Assembly (NCBI GenBank): GCA_034336665.1
Contig: CM067589.1
Span: forward strand, 4,121,290-4,185,289
Origin: Luscinia megarhynchos
Lineage: Eukaryota; Chordata; Aves; Passeriformes; Turdidae
Length of the DNA: 64,000 nucleotides
Reading direction: 5' to 3'
The notes below the pieces were generated by a model that saw nothing but the letters and a program-made list of their open reading frames with translations, did not search any database and had not been told where the DNA came from. Every line of letters begins with the position of its first letter. Within the stretch, counting starts at the first letter, position 1. The position numbers were made by a program, and so were the translations under genes. Shown here in pieces: positions 57,310 through 64,000 of this stretch.

Positions 57310-57580
57310 TTTTGAGACAGTATTAGTATAGGAGGTAACATAAAGGCTGGTCTTTATTGGAGGCCTCCAAGGGACAGATATAGAAAAATGCCCACCCCTC
57401 AAAGAGTGAATACAGTTCTATAAGTTTAGCAAATTAGCATAATTGATAAGAATCCCCAATTAGAAGCACAAGTGATGAAGTCATTGCCCTCTTTTGGTTC
57501 CAGCTGTTCTGTAGCCCCTCCTTAGTATAGGAATTAACTTTGTTTATGAAAACATGTCTGGGGAGAGGATTTCATCCTTG
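57310..57580 (-). mobile_element. Possible LTR fragment
   Basis: The minus strand has an AATAAAGACC polyA-like signal near 57355 and a composition like the other LTRs. Weak evidence. Confidence 0.3.
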
Positions 57581-58872
57581 GCTCCCAGGAAGAATCAAGA
57601 AAGGTGCCTTGGGTGGGAGACAGAGCTGTGGGATCATGGAGATGTGGTGGGAGACCTTCCAGGAGCACTGCAGTGAGTGAAGCCAGGCTTCAGGGAAGAC
57701 AGGCTGGGAAGGCAAGGGGTGGGCATTGTCCTTTCTCTGAAGAACAGCTGGAATTTGTGCTTTGGGGTGTGCAATGAGACAGCTGACCACAGACAGGTCA
57801 GGATTAGAGGCCACATCAGCATCAGGGACACTCTGGTGGGTGGCTACTACACATCACCTGATGGGGAAGAAAAAGGCGACGCCTTCTTGAAACAGATGGG
57901 ACATTCCTGGGCTCTGTTCCTCATGGGGTGCTTGAAGCGTGTCAAGTGTCTGATGGCAGGACAGCACAGCTGAGCACACACACTCAGGAGTTTACTGCAG
58001 TGTGCTGATGCAAACTTGCTGACACAGGTGGCTGGAGAGCTGGACCTCTACCTGCCAGTGAGGAAGAATTGGTGAGGGATGTGAGGTGGTTGGGGCAGCC
58101 TTGGCTGCAGTGACCATGCACCGTTTGAGCTGAGGATCCAGGGAGAAGAGAGCAATGCAAAACCAGGACTAGAAGCCTGGGCTTCAGGAGAGAAGAATCT
58201 GGGCTCTTCAGGGATCTTCTGGGAGGAACCCTGTGGGTTATGGTCCTGGACAGAGAGGGACCTAGGAGAGCTGCTCATTTTCCAAGATTAGCTCCTTAAA
58301 CCTCATGAATGAGGCTCTCTTGTCAAAGCAGTAAGTCAAGCATTGTGTCAGAAGGCCAAAATGATGAGCAAAGGGCTCCTGAATAAACTCATACAGAGTA
58401 AAAGCAAAGCAACCATAAACGCTTCTTCAGCCCCTGTTCTGTTATCGATAGCTGAGAGATTCCTATTGGGAAGTGCCATTTCTGGTCTCCAGGTCTTGTT
58501 CTTCATTCATCTGTTCCTGGCCATCGTTGGATCTGAAGTTAAAAGAGTCCTTGGTTTTACCAAAAGCCTCCTTTGTGCTCTGAGACAAGGAGAAGGACAT
58601 AGTGCTGAGCTAAAATGGAAACATATAAATACAGAAGGTTCCTGCCCACTTGTTCAACTGAAGCTGGTGATCAAATGTCTAAAATGATCTGTTTGCAAGA
58701 GCCGAGATCTCAGGGTGAATGGTGAAGGAATTGGTTTTGGAAAAATAGGAAGGTTTTCCTGCTGTTAGAGTAATTCTTGGAATCTAATTGGTATATGTGC
58801 ACAGAGTTGTCTGAGGAAAAACAGATGAGGTAGGGCCAGCACGTTTCCCCCTTCAAGAGAAGGGAGGGAGAC
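57581..58872. other. D-D spacer, distal part
   Basis: Several open frames on both strands (57572-57831, 57677-57973, 58343-58687) show no domain, signal peptide or splice framework that I recognise. No V exon or RSS found. Confidence 0.5.
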
Positions 58873-58951
58873 AGTTTGTGTGTGGTGGTTCAGTTGTTTT
58901 CACTCACTGTGGTACGTAGTTCACACTGTGCTAGACAGTTCTACAAAAACA
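58873..58951 (-). other. TRDD: TRDD segment with paired RSSs (distal)
   Basis: The D core is 58912-58923, TGAACTACGTAC on the minus strand (frames: stop-TTY, ELR, NYV). The V-side 12-RSS is 58924-58951 (CACTGTG in plus orientation, spacer 12, ACAAAAACA). The J-side 23-RSS is 58873-58911 (heptamer CACAGTG, spacer exactly 23, nonamer ACACAAACT). It lies about 4 kb upstream of the proximal D. Confidence 0.87.
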
Positions 58952-60209
58952 TCTGGGTTTTTTTTTCAGTGCCAGGTGATGTCTCCTCTTTCATGTCTTT
59001 GAGAAGCTCCCTTTTGTTTTTCTGTGCCTCTACACAGCTCAACTTCTGGACATCTAACACTGTTCCAGAGGATTCCCTATATTAAAAATAACATTATCAT
59101 CCTTGCTGTTTTAGGCGGATTGTGTAGTCAGTAATAATGTCATTGAAATATTGCTCCGATTTGTACCTGGGGAGAAGTCACTCGGGCTTAATAACTTTAT
59201 ATCTATTTTCACTCTGTATTCCCTAAGTGCTTCTGAGTCTTCTTTAAGCACATCTGACCTTAAAGTCTATTTGCATGTCAAAGAACAAAAATATGTTCAT
59301 GTTTAGAAATTGTTCCAAAAATATTTTGTTTCAGCTGATGACTCTCTTTGCATTAATAACCAAAATATACTTATTTACTCAGCTATTTAATTTTAATATT
59401 TCTTAATTGAGTTCCATTTTTATAAGGGTCATATGAGGTTTTGTCCCAATTAGATCAGCATTTTTTCCCCTTAAATTTTTTTAAATCTTGTGAACTGATG
59501 AATTTACCACTGAGTTAGCCAATATTTGGAGTTTTGATTTATTTGTATGTGCTTTTCAGTGAGTTTCTATGTGGGGAACATCTGGTTATAGCTGACTGAA
59601 ACTGGCTTTTACTTTGATTTTTATCTTACTTTAGTAATTTTGAATAATGATAGCCTGGAACTCTGGAGCATTTTCCTAATTCTCAGATGCATTTCTAAGA
59701 CACAAAAAGCAAACAGCATGATTTCATCTGTTTGCACTGTTGTTGTTCCCAAGGATAGAGGTGTGTTTCTCATTTTTAATCAAGGCTTATAATAGCAATA
59801 CTGCTCTTTCCCATTGGTAACAGGGAATGGTAATGGGAATTGGTAATGTTCACCTGCTGTTCCCATGAGAGGGTCAATTTTTTTCTCTTCCTTGTTGCTT
59901 GAGTCCTGCAGGAAAGCTGGGGAATGTGCATGAAAAAGAGAACAAGCCCTAAACACCTCATGCAACAAGCTTGGGCACACACAGGTGCTTCTCACATCCC
60001 CTGCCCTGGCTGGCAAATCTTCTCAGAGCAGTGAGACCTCCCCCAGCTCCTCACTGAGATCTCCCAGGCTGTTAAACAGCCCCTTTCCTTTTGAGTGGCC
60101 ACAGAGATACACCTGTGGTAACAGCCCCCCACAAGCTACACAAGCTTTTTTTTCTTTGCTTTAAAAGCTCAGTTCTGCCTTTCTTTTTCCTATCAATATC
60201 CTGGAGCAG
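58952..60209. other. AT-rich spacer
   Basis: No gene segment or repeat that I can support. Confidence 0.5.
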
Positions 60210-61440
60210 TGTCTTGGTTTGAAAGACAGATGTCTGCCTTGGAAGATGCGAACCTCCCTTGGAATGGAGAATATGACCCCTGTCCCTCAGAATTATTATA
60301 ACTTTGAAAATAGGGGGCTTTCAGGCAAAGATATGGGAAAAGGAACACCCATTCTTTACTAGTATGTGTGTGTATAACAAGGCAAACAAACACCATCGCC
60401 GGCAGCAGCACCAAACAGCAGCAGACCCCAGTTCCAGCTGCTCTGGGCTGCAGGCACTTTCCCCTTGGCTGCAGTTCCAGGCACAGCCAGCAGGGGCGCT
60501 GCTGGCTCCCGGCCGGGCAGGGCGGGTGTGATGATTGCCCAGCAGGGGGCGCTGTGGCGCGAGCTCGGCCGCGTCTCCCTCACGCGGTAATGGCGGCTCA
60601 GGCGGGGGAGGAGAGGGGAGGCGGCTCCCTTTGCAAAACTCACGGGGAGCAGCCGGTCTCAGTGCCACTCTGGGTGGCGAAATGTGCTGTAGCAGGAACC
60701 TCGGAGTGGCGAGCTGGAACCGGAAAGGTGAGCAGACCCGGGTGGCAAACAAGGCATAGCAAAATCTCTGCAGCTCTGGCAGGAGCCATGGGGTGGTTGC
60801 GTGGGCACAGGGTGTTAAGTTAAATTGTAGCAAAAAGGCCTAAGCAGCAGCAGCAGCAGCAAACCGCGGGGCAGTGGTAGCCGGCTTCCCACAAGCAGTG
60901 GGGAACCTTCCCTCCCTGAAGGGAGAGGAGTTTGGGGTCCCAGGCTTTCCTCATGGCACTCGAGCAGATGGGGACGATCCCTCCCAGTGAGATCCAGTGT
61001 AGAAAAGGCCCCAGTTCGGTAAGGTCAGGAGAAGCAGTGAAGACCAAAACTCTGCAGTGGCAGCGAATTCACCCCACAGCAGCAGCCCAGCACTCAGATC
61101 ACAGCCATCTCCCCTCTGATCCCAGAGAGAGACAGAGAGACAGAAAGAAAGAGAGGGAGAGACACAAAAAGACAGAAAGACAGAGACACAGAGAGACAGC
61201 GACAGAGAGCCCCAAGCCCAGCCCCTGGTCCCCATCTCAGTCTCATGATATCTCTGCACTTCCCCAGAGAAAGCCCCCCCAGCTAAGAGGCTGCAGCCAG
61301 CTGCACCCCTTCTCTCCCGCTCTCCATCCTGGCCACATTTTTTCTCTCCTCAATGTCATCCTTCCCATCTCTTTGGCAACAAATGGGAGAAAAATTCCCT
61401 GAGAGGAAGAGAAAAAAAAGGAAAATACCTAACCTCCAAA
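60210..61440 (+). repeat. Dispersed LTR-like repeat, copy 2
   Basis: Begins TGTCTTGGTTTGAAAGACAG, an LTR-like start, and aligns with 44111-45340. It includes a purine-rich GACAGAGA tract at 61124-61207. No coding content recognised. Confidence 0.75.
60539..60553 (+). promoter_or_regulatory. CTCF-like motif in repeat copy 2
   Basis: CCAGCAGGGGGCGCT, the same motif and orientation as at 44427, with a shorter match at 60486. Prediction from motif only. Confidence 0.6.
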
Positions 61441-61896
61441 AAGAGGAAATGAGAACAGAGGGAGTCCCCCTTTCCTCTACAAATGGGTCCCTAGGCAGGT
61501 GAAAACACTTTTTGGAGGTAGTTTGTGCTTGGTTGTTGGAATTCTTCCTTCAGCCCTTGCTGAGAGATTGACAGTTTCCAAAAGAAACTATTCATGCCCT
61601 TCCAGCATAATGCTCCTTGCTCCCTGAAAAATCTGCATTGGTATTTTAACAAAAAATTATTCTTCTTAGGGGGAAGGGCAGGTAGAGAAACAGCTCATTC
61701 TGACCTTCTCCAGAACATACATCCAATTCCTTCACACATTTACCAGAGACTGTGTCCAAGGTCTTATTGATGGAAAGCTGGTTCTGGGATATATCTGTCA
61801 AGAAGGCAACTTTTCTCTTACAGGCTGTGATGGGAATTACCTTCTTTGCCGGACAGAAACATCCCCCCCAGCTTTCTAACAAAAGAGGAGACTTAC

Positions 61897-62058
61897 TGGT
61901 GATGGATTCCCTGGAGACACTACAGGTGATCACAGAAAAGTAGATACTGAAGGTGAAACAGTAAGTCACAATGTCAGCTATGGAGAGAACAATTAAAAGC
62001 ACTGATTTGAAAAGTGAGCTGGAATAGCTGCTCAGGGAAGTCCCTGGGCTGCTGACAC
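61897..62058 (-). CDS. Orphan transmembrane-like exon
   Basis: A 162-bp open interval between a good acceptor (TTTTCTTGTAG) and a good donor (GTAAGT), phase 1 at both ends, as is usual for modules of Ig-superfamily genes. It encodes a Ser-rich lead (VSSPGTSLSSYSSS) and then a hydrophobic stretch SVLLIVLSIADIVTYCFTFS that continues IYFSVITC. An Asp sits within the membrane stretch. I do not recognise the gene. It does not resemble the TCR alpha or delta tail. No Ig exon was found upstream in 62.06-64.0 kb. It may belong to a gene extending beyond the window, be a relic, or be chance. Confidence 0.4.
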
Positions 62059-63769
62059 CTACAAGAAAAGAGGGTGACAAAAGAAATCAAGTGGCATTTA
62101 TCTTTGTGTTTGTAGCCTTTGCCAGACAGATGACATTGGCCTGACTGGAAATGCTGTGTTGAATTGTTCTGAGATTAATCTGAATCAATCCTTCCTTAGA
62201 CCCTGTGGGAAAATGACTGGGGACCTTATGGACAGGAACTGGGGATACAACTAGAAGAAACTGAGGAGTTGTATTGGCATTTTAACAGGAGTTGTAACAG
62301 TATGGAAATGATGGGGTGAATCACAGTTGCTGCTCCCTGGATGGAATGCAGTTGGCATGACTGGAAACCTATTCCACCATGATTCCCCCCACACACCTGC
62401 TACGGGGGATGGAATGGAGGGTGGGGCAGACAGAGGGGAGGCACCATGGCCAGGCTCTGTTGGAATCCTTGCAGGGAGGGGAACTTGATGGTATTTTGTA
62501 CTGATAAACTGCATTCCACTTGTCAACCACCAGAGACAGGGGAAGTCATCCTACTGCTGAGCCAGTGGAAAAATCCCTCACCTTAGATGAACTTGCTTCA
62601 TTAAAGCCTAATAATATTTATGTACCCCTCCATCCCAAAGTTACCCGCCCCTGAGGTGTGACTTTCCCTCACTGGGCACGTGCTCTGTGTTCATTTTGGC
62701 TGTATCTTTAAAAGCAAAGCAAGAGAATTTTACACTCATCAGTAACACAGGAATGCATTACTAGAGTCACTCAAGCTCCACATAAACACAAAGAAACAGT
62801 ATAATGGTGGAGAATGGGGGAGAACTTAGGGAAGACACCATTATAACTGCTGGGATCAGTGGATGGGCTGAACCTGTCTTCTCCCCCATAGGGACGCCTA
62901 TTGGGTAAGAATCATCCTCTGTGTGCACTGAACATTTTATTGGGTATTAGAGCTTGTCTGTGCATTCCTTCAAATATACTTTTGCAGGCAGACACTATCA
63001 ATGACAGTCTGTGAACCTTAACATGACATGATTTTATATTAATAAGGGGTGTTATTCTGAAATTGTCTGTGAATCCTTCCCAGGTGCTGGCAGTCACTGG
63101 CAGCAGGGAACACACTCCAGTAAAGGGGCAGACCTGCTGAGGGGTCTCCCTGAGGCTGATGGTGTTTCCCTGACTGAGTCAGTCGAGCTGCCCTCTGATC
63201 CAGCAGGACGGCTCAGTGCAGGGTCCCCCTAAATTGGCACTGACAGGGTGGTTGGGCACAAGGGTCTTGGCTTTCCTGGGCCACTGACAGACAAATTAAA
63301 CACTAAGGTCAAGTAAATCTCCCCCCAATAAGGGCTGAGGAAGCCTCCTCTTTACACGTGACAGAGCCAAAGGTGGGAATTGGGGCAAAGCCTGGGGACA
63401 GCTGCCTGACCCTCTGGCATCTGTGGCTCCTGTATGGGATGCCTTGGGCACTGTACTCAAGACACAAGCCGAGGGACGCATTTGCACAAGTCTCCTTATG
63501 TCTTCCACGAAAGCCTACACTACTAAAGAAAGAAATGAATGCTCAGTGCTCAGAAGAAGAACACCTGTTTTTATTCACACGGAGCCACAGCTGGCAGTGC
63601 AGAGAAGGAGTTTTTCATCGTGTCCTTGGAAAGTCCATCTTAGCAGTGCAGTTCCTGTTGCAGTGCCACTCTTTCCTCAGATACAATTAATTGACTATTG
63701 GTATGTATTCCGGCAATGTTATTGTGAGACTCCCTAAACATCATGAAGTACCCAAATGCAGTTGAGTTC
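62059..63769. other. Unassigned sequence near the window end
   Basis: No V exon, J, D or recognised repeat. A reading PIPTFGSVT on the minus strand near 63370 has neither an RSS nor a donor. Confidence 0.5.
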
Positions 63770-63984
63770 TGTTGCATTTTAGGCTATAGGTAAGCAGCAA
63801 AAAGGATAATGCAGCATAGTTCCTCATGCAATGAGAAACGAAAGAGAGAGAGCTTTATTCAAAGGAACACTACACACATATATAGAGTAGTTTGTGCAAT
63901 ACAGAATAGAAAAGACTCATTGGTCCAAGAAGGCAACACCTCTCTGAAAACATACTTTCTGCAAAACATCACAAGACACTCACA
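63770..63984 (-). mobile_element. Small solo-LTR-like element, third copy
   Basis: About 215 bp on the minus strand, TG...CA ends, TATATATG and AATAAAGC signals, related to 1650-1857 and 4798-5006. Confidence 0.6.
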
Positions 63985-64000
63985 CGGCTCTCATGCACCC

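Noticed and set aside
57677..57973. 98-codon plus-strand open frame near TRDD
   Set aside because: No recognisable domain, signal peptide or splice framework; likely chance or repeat-derived.
63350..63410. PIPTFGSVT reading on the minus strand, considered as an upstream J
   Set aside because: The L-x-V-x-P framework, the donor and any RSS are missing.

Overview
The window is vertebrate germline DNA carrying part of a T-cell receptor alpha/delta (TRA/TRD) locus, and every receptor segment lies on the minus strand. CR1-type LINE tails and many LTR-like repeats point to a bird. A passerine is my best guess, from repeat style recognised from memory and not from any search. Nearly all open frames here are accidental; the real coding units are short gene segments flanked by recombination signal sequences (RSSs) and splice donors.

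In transcriptional order (high to low coordinates): 64.0-59 kb is mostly repeats, with one isolated transmembrane-like exon at 61.9-62.06 kb. At 58.9 kb and 54.9 kb are two TRDD segments, each with a 12-RSS on one side and a 23-RSS on the other. Two TRDJ-like segments lie at 54.5 and 54.0 kb. TRDC follows: an Ig-domain exon at about 52.44-52.67 kb with stops and a frameshift, an open Ser/Thr-rich connecting exon at 52.18-52.36 kb, and an open transmembrane exon at 51.27-51.38 kb. From 50.5 to 41.5 kb is an island of LTR-like repeats. From 41.4 kb to 0.7 kb runs a very large TRAJ cluster, with 52 candidate J segments plus two remnants. TRAC is not in the window and should lie just beyond position 1.

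The TRAJ cluster has three zones. From 41.4 to 32.7 kb are diverged, apparently single-copy J segments, several decayed. From about 32.1 to 24.4 kb is a four-copy tandem array of a 2.03-2.04 kb unit, each with three J segments. From about 22 to 6.6 kb is a higher-order array in which two J families (A, ending in a GSGTRLSIQPS-type framework; B, ending GKGTKLLVNPS) alternate in units of about 0.5, 0.9, 1.0, 1.5, 3.9 and 5.4 kb. From 6 to 0.6 kb is a mosaic of copied blocks from the other zones.

Functionally, D, J and C segments would be joined by RAG recombination and splicing to make delta chains, and V-to-TRAJ joining would delete the TRD part and make alpha chains. The most notable result is that the only TRDC here has a broken Ig exon and its two J segments have altered FGxG motifs, while the D segments and their RSSs look intact. 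This contrasts with the strongly amplified, mostly open TRAJ array.
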